The notes: generated by a model from the sequence alone, not told the origin. A DNA stretch of 64,000 nt from UBA7445 sp042096455 (GCA_042096455.1 JBELLU010000001.1:1-64000), one strand, 5' to 3'; counted from the stretch's first letter, positions 49,201 to 57,793 are shown. Numbers and translations are program-made.

Positions 49201-50623
49201 TGGTAATGGTACCGTCATTTTTGACGGAGTCGTCAGGGAATATTTCGAGGTAGCTGGCGTTGTCGACGGTGTTGCCGTGGTCATCGTTACGGAAGCCAAT
49301 ATTGTTATTATGGTCAGCGATGATCTGGGTATCATCCTGAGTGTTGTTGGCGTTGGCATATTCACCCTTGGACCATTGTGAAAGATTTTTATAGTAACCG
49401 ACGCCCATGATGGGAGTCCAGCCGACATCACCGCTGCCGTGCCCGCCGTAATAACCTTCGGAGGGGTTGCGCCCGTCGTGCCCGAGCCTAAGCGTATGGC
49501 CCAATTCGTGTGAGATGACCTCTGCAGCGGCTTTTCCAGAAGTATAAAAAGCCCAACAGGGCACGTCACCGCTCCAGTTGAACGAACCAAGGAATGCCAC
49601 CCCGGCAGCGCCGGACGCGGCGGTGGTGGTGGGAGTAATAATACAGCGCTGACGGGAGTTTTCGGGGGCGTCGAGGTAGACTTGAAGGTCAGTAGTGACG
49701 TTGAGGTTGAAAGGGGCGTAGTCTTCAGCGACGCGACGCCAAACTTCAAAGATTTTACTAACGGAAAGATTGCTGGCGGGGAGGGCGTCGAAATTGCCCC
49801 AGTTTTGGTGGGGCCCTTTTTCGCCGTCAAAATCGAGGTAAAGAACGGCAGTAACCCCAGGTAAACTTTCAAGGGGAATGACACCGTTCTGGTAGCCGGG
49901 AATGGGGATGTCGGTAGGGTGATCGGACGGGATGAGTGGCAGGGGTTCGTTTGAGGCGGTAAGTGTAGGAGGAATGGTGTAATTACGGCAGATGACGTCA
50001 TCGGCATGGCATTGCAGGAGGCGGGCCCAGCCGTGCTTTTCCGGGTGTGGTTCAACGCGGTAGGCAATATCGTTCTCCTCATACAAGACAAATCCAGTCA
50101 TTGGCCAGGCTTTGCCGGGTAGGGTTTCTTTTTGAAAAAAGAAGCTACCAGCTTCCGGAATTTGCAGGCTCCCTTCAATTGAGAGGGTATAGCCATTGGA
50201 ATCCAAGCGTTTGCGGTTCAGTTTACCGCGCGCGGTTCGTCCACCGGGGAGCGGAAAGGAAATGCTTTCGCCGATTTCGACTCCATCAAAGGAAGCCAGG
50301 AAATCCTCGGGCAAATCAAGGCTAGGTCTTGGGGTCGCGGAGTTTCGCTTATCTTTCGTAGATCCACCGTGAGGGGTATGGTTACAGCCAACATGGTGCT
50401 CATGAATCTCCTCTGTTCCGGATTGAGGGAATTGTGTGTGCTCCGGTAGCATATCGCCTGCGGTCTGCGGCGCCGGAGCGGACTCACTTGTATTTTCATC
50501 TGGATTTAGGGCAGGGGAGTCTGTGCCGACACCCAAATTCAAATGCGACAGATAAATACTGGAAATCAAAAGAACCAGCAGCACACATAAGCCGAAAAAT
50601 ACCCGTTTTGAGTAAGTCATCAT
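46220..50623 (-). CDS. large secreted multidomain metalloprotease with PA14 and cadherin domains
   Basis: 1467 residues, signal/anchor at 8-27. A His-rich N-terminal region with HEHHVGCNHTPH precedes a zinc protease domain with HELGHTLRLGHDG near residue 372, a metzincin-type site with a third His. A pre-peptidase C-terminal-like domain (about 470-575) follows, then cadherin-like repeats (about 580-780 and 940-1050) alternating with two PA14 domains (about 784-930 and 1058-1200), another cadherin-like unit, and a C-terminal module with DPDKDSINNLIEYALNLDP seen in other verrucomicrobial exoproteins. No PEP-CTERM tail. Likely degrades extracellular glycoproteins or polymers; substrate unknown. 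The preceding 172 bp are very AT-rich. Confidence 0.87.
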   Translation of the reverse strand: MMTYSKRVFFGLCVLLVLLISSIYLSHLNLGVGTDSPALNPDENTSESAPAPQTAGDMLPEHTQFPQSGTEEIHEHHVGCNHTPHGGSTKDKRNSATPRPSLDLPEDFLASFDGVEIGESISFPLPGGRTARGKLNRKRLDSNGYTLSIEGSLQIPEAGSFFFQKETLPGKAWPMTGFVLYEENDIAYRVEPHPEKHGWARLLQCHADDVICRNYTIPPTLTASNEPLPLIPSDHPTDIPIPGYQNGVIPLESLPGVTAVLYLDFDGEKGPHQNWGNFDALPASNLSVSKIFEVWRRVAEDYAPFNLNVTTDLQVYLDAPENSRQRCIITPTTTAASGAAGVAFLGSFNWSGDVPCWAFYTSGKAAAEVISHELGHTLRLGHDGRNPSEGYYGGHGSGDVGWTPIMGVGYYKNLSQWSKGEYANANNTQDDTQIIADHNNNIGFRNDDHGNTVDNASYLEIFPDDSVKNDGTITTPNDFDVLIFTTTGGQADLKIEPESMGPNLDLLAELYDSNNTLLLSSNPDTELNATLSANLNAGSYTVRVSGVGRGDVLGNGYSDYGSLGTYAITGTVTGGEQATRFSIAENPSSGASLGTVSPRNDHGIDSLSYAIVAGNESNAFAINSSSGSLTVADPAQFNYEALSSGFNEPAEFELTVTITNATSLTLNETRRVVVTVTDVNEAPIANGGSVIIPEGLRAGATVYQATLSDPDLYDIHTWSIISGNTGGVFTIDNDGLLTVANPPDYDQATSFNLRIRATDSATTALSSTTTVTVQLLNVIPSGYSPGIIYRTDYHDIVGYSILDLTTHSKFPYMPDSEKSLLAWKGSSTGDYYGTTVRAYLIAPYTGDYTFWISGDDAGQLLLSSDEDPSNTSIIARHDYWTDPKQWDKYSSQKSSAVSLTAGQVYYIESRLKENNGGDHFAVAWEVVSGSTTHISQEVIPAIFLAPHALNYPPTLPDLTAISIAENIFPNKIITTIQATDLNDNQTHTYSTSGGDSEGIFTIDPRSGELSLTAYGLLDAETTPTYTLSITATDNGAPNQSVTKNLTINITEHNLVTGQKPIFERWSNIAGVRLQDLYDDPDWPQNPDSIKILTKMDSGRYLGENYGGTIKAYLVPSTTGEYTFYMTSDDHGLLRLSTDEDPANATDIAYMTEDYSSYHQWDKYPSQQSSPVNLTAGNRYFIEARFKEAYGGDHIQVAWTGPGISTLTIIPEANLEPYDSNTAPVFANSTYAFSLNNSPTNGTVVGSVSASSQVFETIHYTIASGNTGDAFIIDPDTGEITLKDATALTPGQIFNLSVGAQDDGYSGNLPLKNSFVPVTVSVSGTPFQVWKGQHFGNVIGSNQISGNLIDPDKDSINNLIEYALNLDPNKKDSVNHLPSLSNESSTLKFTYRKNLSATDLSYNIQQATDLTATNPWSAAQITHEETLSDDGSTRIIRATLLNPSPGLYHFIRLQVEIDESLPSSHLDF

Positions 50624-50795
50624 ATTTTACATTTAAAAAAATAAAGTATCAATATAAGTATAATATAACTAATATTATATGTATTCCTTATTTAAGGTCA
50701 AACACTTATATAAAAATAAATTCATGAATCAGTATGTAAATTTTTAATAATAAACAAAGGTGGAGCTTGTTGGAGCAGGCAGGCTTTGTTTTGGA
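50624..50795 (-). promoter_or_regulatory. AT-rich upstream region of the metalloprotease gene
   Basis: About 170 bp of very A/T-rich sequence (many TATAAT-, AATATA- and TATAAA-like words) between rnr and the metalloprotease. Both flanking genes read leftward, so it carries the metalloprotease promoter and the rnr transcript end. Individual boxes cannot be fixed. The low GC stands out against the window and may mark a boundary of acquired DNA. Confidence 0.5.
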
Positions 50796-53219
50796 TCAGC
50801 GCTTTGGATTCTTTTTGTTGCGCTTGGAGCGGCGTTCTTTTCGCAGTGCGGAAAGTTCTTTGGGACCGGGTGCCTTGGACGAACCGGTTTTTTTCTTTGC
50901 AGGGGTACGATTTTGCTTCGCTTCGTTGATCACGCGGAAATCGATTTGCCGTTTAAAACGGTCGACTCGTTCGACCTGTACCCGGATGTGTTGGGCGAGG
51001 GCATAGGTTTTCTTTTTGCGGCGACCGACGATTTTGGAGCCATCCTCGCTGAGGTGATAGAAATCGTCATCGAGGGTGGAGATGTGGATCATCCCAAATG
51101 CCATGGTATCGGTAAGTTCGATGAAAAGGCCGTGATTTTTGATGTCGGTTATGACGGCGGGGAATGCTTGCTTATGGTCTTTATCGAGTTCGCGCTCATA
51201 GAATTCCAGAAGTTTGGTCTTAACGGATTCGCGTTCGGCATCAACGCTATTGCGTTCGGTCACGCAGAGGTGTTCACCGAGGGAATCGAGCTTCGCCTGC
51301 GGGTATCGGATGTCGGGTTTTTCAAGCGCGGAATCGGCGCCGTTTTTACAAAGGAAGGCATCGAAGACGCGGTGCACCACGAGGTCGGAATAACGCCGAA
51401 TGGGCGAGGTGAAGTGGGTGTAGTCGCTTTTAGCGAGGCCGTAGTGTCCGTCGGGTAAGGCGCGATACTGCGCCTGTTTAAGGCTGCGCAGGACATGGGT
51501 TTTAAGGGTGTATCCCTGGGGGTGCTCTTTCAGGATTTGAAGGAGCTTGGACATTTCATTGGCTTTGGTGAGGTTACCGCAGGGAACGCCAAAGGTGCCC
51601 ATGGTCTGGCGGAGTTCCTGAAGTTTTTCCTCATCGGGTTCATCGTGCACGCGATAAAGGCAGGGGAAGCGGTTGCGTTTCATCTTGCGGGCGACCTGTT
51701 CGTTCGCAGACAGCATGAATTCCTCAATGAGTTGATGGCTTTCGTCGTTTTCCTGTTTTTCGATACGGTCGGCATAGCCCTCGGGGTCGACGTAAATCTT
51801 TATTTCGTTCATATCGAGGTCGAGGGAACCGTTCTGGAAACGACGTTTGCGGAGTTGGTGGGCGATATTCCAAAGCGAACGGATATGCCCTTGGAGGGTT
51901 TCCATTTCGGAATGGGAGAGGTCGCTGAGGGGGCGGCCGGTGGAGCCGGTCTGGTGCTTGGGCGGGAGCGGGGTTTTGCGGACTTCCTCGAGTTCATCGT
52001 TTTGCATGAAGGCGAAGGCCTGTTTGTAGGTGAGGCGTTTGTTACTGCAAATGACGGTGTTGGCGAAATCGATCTGCTCAATCTGTGCTTTTTGGGAAAA
52101 GGTTATGAAGACAGATTTGGTAAGACGATCCTGCGCTTCGACCAGACTGCACAGTCCGTTGGAGAGGGCGTGGGGCAGCATCGGTATAACGGTACCGACG
52201 AGGTAGGTACTGTTGCCGCGTTTTTGGGCTTCTTTGTCGAGTGGCGTGCCGGGTTTGACGTAGGCGGAAACGTCGGCGATATGGATGCCAATGCGATGGC
52301 GGCCATCGCCCAGTTCCTCGATGGAGAGGGCGTCGTCGAAATCCTTGGCGTCATCGGGATCGATGGTGAAAGTAAAGATATCACGGCAATCGCGGCGGCC
52401 CTTGCGGTCGGCGGCGCGCACCTGATCCGGGATGGTTTCGGTTTGTTTCTGGACCGCGGCAGGGAAGGCGGGGTTGAGATCGTATTTGTGGAGAATGCCC
52501 TTGAATTCCGCGTCGGGGGCATGGGTTTCTCCGAGGACATCGATAATTTCACCCTCGGGGTTGAGGTGCCGCTGTTTCCATTCAACCATTTTGACGACAA
52601 CCTTATCGCCTACTTTGGGGAGGGGTTGAATGCCGGAGTTACGGGGATCCGGGACGATGAAATCCTGAATGATGCGAGGGTCGTCGGGGATGACGTAGTG
52701 GGTGTGACGTCCTTTTTTTAGATTGCCGACGATCGTTTCGCGGGCGCGCTTGAGGATGCGGATGACGCGGACGTTGGGTTTTTCATCGGTGTCGTATTTG
52801 GGGCGGCGCTGGGTTTCGTGGCGGCGGCCACGCCCGCGCCCACGATAGAATTTTTTGTGATTTTGCTCCTCGATGCGGGCGAGGACATGATCGCCGTGAA
52901 GAGCGACGCCGGTGTCCTCGGCATTCACGGGATGCCCGGCAGCGCCTTTTTTACTGGCGTCGGCATCGGGGATAAGGAATGCCGAGCCGCTTTGACGGAA
53001 CTGGATGCGCCCGCTGACGAGATTGGCGTCATCGGAAAGGCAGAGGCGATCTTTTTTGATACGGGCAATTTCGCCGGATTCAAGGAGGCCCAGGAGAATT
53101 TTGCGCGCGCGTTTGGTGGAATCCTTGTTGAGCTTAAGGACCGCAATGATCTCCTCTTGTCGAAGCGGCACATAGTCAGGGGATTTGAGGAGGGTGAGGA
53201 TTTTTTTTCGCAGATCCAT
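50796..53219 (-). CDS. rnr: ribonuclease R
   Basis: Processive 3'-5' exoribonuclease, 807 residues, typical length. N-terminal winged helix (1-65), cold-shock-like OB domains, then the RNB catalytic domain with TIDPDDAKDFDDALS near residue 300 carrying the metal-binding Asp residues. An S1 domain (about 690-770) is followed by a basic Lys/Arg tail. It degrades structured RNA and takes part in quality control. It is divergent from the fluoride-channel genes, with about 100 bp between starts. Confidence 0.95.
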   Translation of the reverse strand: MDLRKKILTLLKSPDYVPLRQEEIIAVLKLNKDSTKRARKILLGLLESGEIARIKKDRLCLSDDANLVSGRIQFRQSGSAFLIPDADASKKGAAGHPVNAEDTGVALHGDHVLARIEEQNHKKFYRGRGRGRRHETQRRPKYDTDEKPNVRVIRILKRARETIVGNLKKGRHTHYVIPDDPRIIQDFIVPDPRNSGIQPLPKVGDKVVVKMVEWKQRHLNPEGEIIDVLGETHAPDAEFKGILHKYDLNPAFPAAVQKQTETIPDQVRAADRKGRRDCRDIFTFTIDPDDAKDFDDALSIEELGDGRHRIGIHIADVSAYVKPGTPLDKEAQKRGNSTYLVGTVIPMLPHALSNGLCSLVEAQDRLTKSVFITFSQKAQIEQIDFANTVICSNKRLTYKQAFAFMQNDELEEVRKTPLPPKHQTGSTGRPLSDLSHSEMETLQGHIRSLWNIAHQLRKRRFQNGSLDLDMNEIKIYVDPEGYADRIEKQENDESHQLIEEFMLSANEQVARKMKRNRFPCLYRVHDEPDEEKLQELRQTMGTFGVPCGNLTKANEMSKLLQILKEHPQGYTLKTHVLRSLKQAQYRALPDGHYGLAKSDYTHFTSPIRRYSDLVVHRVFDAFLCKNGADSALEKPDIRYPQAKLDSLGEHLCVTERNSVDAERESVKTKLLEFYERELDKDHKQAFPAVITDIKNHGLFIELTDTMAFGMIHISTLDDDFYHLSEDGSKIVGRRKKKTYALAQHIRVQVERVDRFKRQIDFRVINEAKQNRTPAKKKTGSSKAPGPKELSALRKERRSKRNKKNPKR

Positions 53220-53318
53220 TGGAGTTCCAGTGTGCGGTCAATTGGGTGCTTGGCGATGCATAAAACGCAAAGAAGGGAGCGCTTTACAAAAAGCGAGGAA
53301 TGCCACAGAGATGTAAGG

Positions 53319-53660
53319 ATGGAAATGCTACTCGGAGTGATCGGTTGTTCAGTGGGCGGAGTGGCGCGCCATATAGTGAGCAGTGCGACGACGGCGTGGC
53401 GCGGCAATTCGTTTCCGTGGGGGACTTTGCTGGTCAACGTGACGGGTAGTGCCTTGCTGGGGTATAGTTTGGGGGTGGCAATTGAATACCAGGCGTGGGG
53501 CTATATGCTGGTGGGTTTTAGTGGCGGGTTTACGACTTTTTCGACCTTTAGTCTGGAAAACCTCAACTTGTTGTCGCAGGGCCGCCGCGGGGCTTTGGGG
53601 TGCTATATTCTTTTAAACCTGAGCCTGGGCGCTTTGGCTTTTTATGCCTGTGCGGTCTGA
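53319..53660 (+). CDS. fluC: fluoride channel FluC (CrcB), first copy
   Basis: 113 residues, four membrane helices. Fluc hallmarks: GNSFPWGTLLVNVTGSALLG (pore Asn) and GFSGGFTTFSTFSLE (Phe box and the TTFSTF loop). Fluc channels are dual-topology dimers that expel fluoride; some bacteria encode two homologues that form heterodimers. A second FluC domain begins 17 bp after this stop. ATG 53319 is preceded by GTAAGG; the open frame further upstream is antisense to rnr. No fluoride riboswitch was recognised upstream. Confidence 0.92.
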   Translation: MEMLLGVIGCSVGGVARHIVSSATTAWRGNSFPWGTLLVNVTGSALLGYSLGVAIEYQAWGYMLVGFSGGFTTFSTFSLENLNLLSQGRRGALGCYILLNLSLGALAFYACAV

Positions 53661-53677
53661 ATGGTGGGTCAATACTG

Positions 53678-54982
53678 GTGAAAAATATTCGTAAAAAAGA
53701 TTTATGGGTGATCGCGCAGGGTTCTGCTCTGGGAGGGTTTTTGCGGGTTGGTATCGAGGCGCTGGCAAATGGTTTGGGGGTTGAATTACCGCTGGCGACG
53801 ATACTGGTAAATGTGAGCGGATCGTTTTTGATTGGCTGGCTGGCGGGTAGTTGGGCGCAAGGCGGGTCGGCGGTTTCAGGGTCCAATCGTTGGCATTTTT
53901 GGGTTACCGGTTTTTGCGGCAGTTACACGACCTTTTCGTTGTTCAGTATGCAGATGCTGGAACTCTTGCAAGGGGGCTCCGGTCAACTGGCGGGTTTGTA
54001 TGTCGCGGGCAGTGTGGTGCTGGGCTTGCTGGCGGTTTGGTTGGGCTTTTCACTGGCACGGTCACGTGCGGAACGCGAGGCAGTCTATAACGCCCGCATT
54101 GAATACTACGATCGCCGGAAAGCGGTGCTGCAATGGGAACCGATTTACGGGGAGGGATTTTTGCGCTGTGCTTACGGCACAGGCATCGGTCGCCTCACGG
54201 TTCGCCTGATTGTGCAACGGGCATGGTTTTCGATCTGGTATGGCTGGCGCATGGACCAAGCGGCGAGCCGCGCGAAAATCGAACCCTTCATTCAGCGTTT
54301 CCGCTTGGATCGCAGCGAGTTTGTCGAACCGGATGGTGGCTTTACCCATTTCAACGATTTTTTCTACCGGAAGTTAAAACCGGGGGCGCGTCCCATTGCG
54401 GGCGGGCTGGATCAAGTCGTCTTTCCGGCGGATGGCCGTCATCTCGCAATTCCCGATCTCGATGCCGCCGAGGTCTTTTATATCAAGGGACAGGCCTTTG
54501 ATCTGGAGGCCTTTGTAGGGGATGCGGCGTTGGCGGAAGAATATGCGGGCGGGGCGCTTTTGATTTCGCGATTGTGCCCGATCGATTACCACCGTTTTCA
54601 CTTTCCGCTGGCTGGGGAAGCCGATGCGCCCCTTGTTCTGGGTGGGAGTTTATGTTCGGTGAGTCCGCTCGCCTTGCGGCGGCGGCTTGCGATATTATGG
54701 GAAAACCGGCGGGTACGGACGCGCTTGCGCACGCCGCGATTCGGCGCGGTACAAGTCTTTGAAGTGGGAGCGACCTGCGTGGGCGGGATTCACCAAACCT
54801 ACAAGCCCGGCACGGTGGCACAGGGCGGCGAGAAGGGCTATTTCAGTTTTGGAGGTTCCTGTGTGGTAACCCTGTTTAAACCCGGTGCAGTGAAATTTGA
54901 CGCGGACCTGATTGAATACTCGGCGCAGGGGATCGAGGTGTATGCGCGGATGGGCGAAGCCTGCGGCAGCGCAAGGGGCTGA
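53678..54982 (+). CDS. FluC fluoride channel-phosphatidylserine decarboxylase fusion
   Basis: 434 residues. Residues 1-128 form a complete FluC: LATILVNVSGSFLIGWL and GFCGSYTTFSLFS keep the pore Asn and Phe box, with four helices. Without a stop, a full phosphatidylserine decarboxylase follows (about 135-434): IEYYDRRKAVLQWEPIYGE, HFNDFFYRKLKPGARPI, catalytic PADGR and DYHRFHFPLAG, and the self-cleavage site FGGSCVV at Gly393-Ser394, where the Ser would become the pyruvoyl group. Both halves look intact. The basic start VKNIRKK suggests a cytoplasmic N terminus and, after four helices, a cytoplasmic enzyme. GTG 53678 was chosen; no in-frame start separates the domains. Confidence 0.85.
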   Translation: MKNIRKKDLWVIAQGSALGGFLRVGIEALANGLGVELPLATILVNVSGSFLIGWLAGSWAQGGSAVSGSNRWHFWVTGFCGSYTTFSLFSMQMLELLQGGSGQLAGLYVAGSVVLGLLAVWLGFSLARSRAEREAVYNARIEYYDRRKAVLQWEPIYGEGFLRCAYGTGIGRLTVRLIVQRAWFSIWYGWRMDQAASRAKIEPFIQRFRLDRSEFVEPDGGFTHFNDFFYRKLKPGARPIAGGLDQVVFPADGRHLAIPDLDAAEVFYIKGQAFDLEAFVGDAALAEEYAGGALLISRLCPIDYHRFHFPLAGEADAPLVLGGSLCSVSPLALRRRLAILWENRRVRTRLRTPRFGAVQVFEVGATCVGGIHQTYKPGTVAQGGEKGYFSFGGSCVVTLFKPGAVKFDADLIEYSAQGIEVYARMGEACGSARG

Positions 54983-54987
54983 GACGG

Positions 54988-55440
54988 CTAACGCAATTGA
55001 AAGTCCGGGAATTGCGGGAGCTGGTCGAGGGCGTCGAGGAGGGTTGCTTCGGCAGTGCGCATTTTTTTCCGGTCGTCGTCGTTGCGGTCGTCGAAACCGC
55101 AAAGGTGTAGCCAACCGTGAACGAGGTAGAGAGCAAGTTCGCGGGCGAAGGGGAGGTCGAGTTCGGCAGCGCGGGTGCGGGCATGATCGACCGAGACAAT
55201 GATTTCCCCGGCGGATTGCATCTGCGGCTCGGGCGGGAAGGTGATGACGTCGGTGGGGCTGGGGTCATCCATGAATTGGGCATGGATGGTCGCGATAGCG
55301 GGGTCGTCAATAAAAACGATGGAGAGTTCACCGGCGGGGAGCGCGAATTGCGGGAAGGATTGAATGCAGTCGGTAAGGCTTTGGGTCGCGTCTTCGGGGT
55401 CACGAAGGGCGGGGTAGCGGTTGCTGACGGCGAGTTCCAT
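54988..55440 (-). CDS. ybeY: endoribonuclease/rRNA maturation factor YbeY
   Basis: Predicted metal-dependent RNase for 16S rRNA maturation and ribosome quality control, 150 residues from ATG 55440. DPSPTDVITFP near residue 74 and the metal motif HGWLHLCGFDD near 113 place it in the family. Normal YbeY reads HGxLHLxGYDH; here the third metal ligand His is Asp, followed by a Asp-rich stretch NDDDRKK. Activity may persist with Asp as ligand. It is the last gene of HIT-phoH-pgpH-ybeY; its ATG is 1 bp after the pgpH stop. Convergent with the FluC-PSD gene (5 bp apart). Confidence 0.92.
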   Translation of the reverse strand: MELAVSNRYPALRDPEDATQSLTDCIQSFPQFALPAGELSIVFIDDPAIATIHAQFMDDPSPTDVITFPPEPQMQSAGEIIVSVDHARTRAAELDLPFARELALYLVHGWLHLCGFDDRNDDDRKKMRTAEATLLDALDQLPQFPDFQLR

Positions 55441-55441
55441 C

Positions 55442-57793
55442 TTAGGATGCGGGAGAGGCTGCGGCTTCGGTTTCGCTGGCGTCTTGGTCATCGCCCTTGG
55501 GGTATTCAACGCGGGAATGGAGCATGTTGAGGAGGGTATAGACAAAGCTTTCGCGAATTTTGTTGAGTTCCTGGAAGGTAAGGGGGCAATCGTCGAGTTG
55601 TCCGTCTGCGATCCGGTCGCGGAAGATTTTGTCGATGAGGTCTTCAACATTGGATTGGGTGACCTTGGGCAGGGTGCGACTTGCGGCCTCGACTCCATCG
55701 GCGAAGAAGATAATAGCGCTTTCCTTGAAGGCGGGGCGCGGGCCATCGTAGCGGTAGGTGCTTTGATCGACGGTGGAGCCGTTGCTTTCGCTTTCTTTTT
55801 TATGGGGGTCGTCTTTGAGCCGTTCGCGCGCCTGGTGGTAGAAGTATTGGATGAGGCTGGTGCCGTGGTGCTGTTTGATGACATCAATGATAACGCTCGG
55901 CAGTTTGTTTTCGCGGGCGAGTTCGACGCCTTCCTTGACGTGGGCCTTGATAACGAGGGCACTCATGGAAGGGTTCTTCTCGTCGTGGGGGTTGAGCCCA
56001 CCCCGTTGGTTTTCGGTAAAGTATTCGGGTTTTACGAGTTTGCCGATATCGTGAAAGAAGCAACAGACGCGGCAGAGGAGGGGGCTGGCACCGATCGCGG
56101 CGGCGGCGTTTTCGGAGAGGTTGGCAACCATGAGGCTGTGATGGTAAGTGCCGGGTGCCTCGATCTGCATGCGGCGAAGGAGGGGGTGGTTGAAATCGGT
56201 GAGTTCGAGCAGGGTGATGTCGGTGGTGATTTTAAAGAGGTTTTCAAGGAGGGGTAGGACGCCCACCGCGATAATACCGGAAAGGAGTCCGATCAGGAGG
56301 CTGACCGCGACGAGTTCGGCGATGAGTCCGGCAGAGAAATTGCTGAGGATGCCGGTCATAATGGCGGCGAGGGCGGCGGCAAGACCGGCGAAGAATCCGG
56401 CGCGGACCAGTCGGGTACGGGAACGGATATTGTTGGAATAATAGGCACCGACGACCCCGGAAAGGAAAGCGATGAGGGTGAATTCAATAGAGTTGCCCTG
56501 GGAAATACCAAAGAGGGTGGCAATGACGAGAGTGGTAAAGATGGCGGGCGTCATGCCGGTCAGGGCGGCTACGAGAATGGGGGCAAGCGCGTAGGGGACG
56601 AAGTGGGGCAGGATGCTGAGGACGCCCCGGTTGTTGACGGCGATGAGTTCCCCGATTTCGAGGATCAGGCGAATCGCAAGGAGATTGACCAAGAGGCAGA
56701 CCGCTCCGATGACAAGGGCGCGGGAGCGGTTGGGATAGTTGCGAAGTCCTTGTTTGAGATAGAGGCCAATTGCAATGAGCAGGAAGGAGGCGAGGACGAG
56801 TCGTTCGAGGAAGAGGGCATTGAAGAAGAGGGGGTCGTTCCCGCCTTCAAGGGCGGCGGCGGTGTATTGCTTCATGCGCTCGAGGTCGAGCTCGTCGACA
56901 ATGGCATCCGGTTCAATGAGGGTGTCTCCTTGTTCGAAGGAAAAGCGGGTGGGTTCAATTTCCTGAATAGCGCGGTCGATGGCGGCAGCGGTATCGCTTT
57001 CGCTGTAAACGAGGTTGTCGGTAAGACCGGCGTTAAAGATTCCGAAAAGGGCGCGGGCGGTTTTGTCGTTGCGCGAGAGGGAATCGATTTCGCGGCGGAG
57101 GGCGATCTCGGCGGCGGAACGGGTCCGGGCGGCGGCTAGATTGTTGTTGCCGCTCTCTTCAAGGAGTTGGATTACCGCGATATTGCTACCGGTATTTTGT
57201 TGATCGCGGGCGGTATAGATGCCGTCGTTGTAGAGTGCCTGGAGGGCGGCGAGGGCTTTTTCGAAGAGTTCAGCGCGTTCTCTGGGGTTGGTGCGTTGGA
57301 TGAGCTCAATGATAATGGCAGGTTCGATGGCGACTGCGGTGGTCTCGATCCACTCGCTGACCGCTTTGCTTTTTTCGACATTGAGGCGTTCCTCATCCTC
57401 ATCCTCGAATTCGATGAGGACTTTTGCGATGCGGTTTTGGAGGTTGCTGAGGTCGGTGTTGAACTCGCGGAAGGGGGTATCGCTGCGTTTGAAAACGGGG
57501 GGTACCTGAGCACGCATCGCAGTGGCCTGTCGCTGGCGGACGATATCGCTGGTGTATTCAAAGGGGAATTCCGCGACGATCCGGGTCGGGGCGGGTTGGT
57601 TGAGCAGGATCTGAGGCCCCATCGGTTGACGTCCAAGGAAGGCGATACAGATGAGTCCAAGGACGAGGAGGCTGAAGATGAAGGCTTCAAGGATTTGACG
57701 GGAATCAAACTGGAGCTTGCGGTTTTTGCGTTTGCGAAGGCGGCGCGCCTCTTTTTTGCGGCGCTTCTGGGTGGAGTTGCTTGAATCGGCCAT
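55442..57793 (-). CDS. pgpH: 7TM-HD family phosphohydrolase (PgpH-like, c-di-AMP phosphodiesterase candidate)
   Basis: 783 residues. A Lys/Arg-rich cytoplasmic N terminus (1-30) and a first helix (about 35-53) lead to a large extracytoplasmic 7TMR-HDED domain (about 60-320), then about seven helices (330-540) and a cytoplasmic HD domain (about 550-740) with TYHHSLMVANLSENAA, FHDIGKLVKPEYF and IKQHHGTSL. PgpH enzymes hydrolyse cyclic di-AMP. The position between phoH and ybeY is the classic arrangement. No diadenylate cyclase is in the window. Confidence 0.92.
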   Translation of the reverse strand: MADSSNSTQKRRKKEARRLRKRKNRKLQFDSRQILEAFIFSLLVLGLICIAFLGRQPMGPQILLNQPAPTRIVAEFPFEYTSDIVRQRQATAMRAQVPPVFKRSDTPFREFNTDLSNLQNRIAKVLIEFEDEDEERLNVEKSKAVSEWIETTAVAIEPAIIIELIQRTNPRERAELFEKALAALQALYNDGIYTARDQQNTGSNIAVIQLLEESGNNNLAAARTRSAAEIALRREIDSLSRNDKTARALFGIFNAGLTDNLVYSESDTAAAIDRAIQEIEPTRFSFEQGDTLIEPDAIVDELDLERMKQYTAAALEGGNDPLFFNALFLERLVLASFLLIAIGLYLKQGLRNYPNRSRALVIGAVCLLVNLLAIRLILEIGELIAVNNRGVLSILPHFVPYALAPILVAALTGMTPAIFTTLVIATLFGISQGNSIEFTLIAFLSGVVGAYYSNNIRSRTRLVRAGFFAGLAAALAAIMTGILSNFSAGLIAELVAVSLLIGLLSGIIAVGVLPLLENLFKITTDITLLELTDFNHPLLRRMQIEAPGTYHHSLMVANLSENAAAAIGASPLLCRVCCFFHDIGKLVKPEYFTENQRGGLNPHDEKNPSMSALVIKAHVKEGVELARENKLPSVIIDVIKQHHGTSLIQYFYHQARERLKDDPHKKESESNGSTVDQSTYRYDGPRPAFKESAIIFFADGVEAASRTLPKVTQSNVEDLIDKIFRDRIADGQLDDCPLTFQELNKIRESFVYTLLNMLHSRVEYPKGDDQDASETEAAASPAS

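Noticed and set aside
51495..52721. Long plus-strand open frame opposite rnr (408 codons)
   Set aside because: Antisense to the RNase R catalytic domain; no conserved motif.
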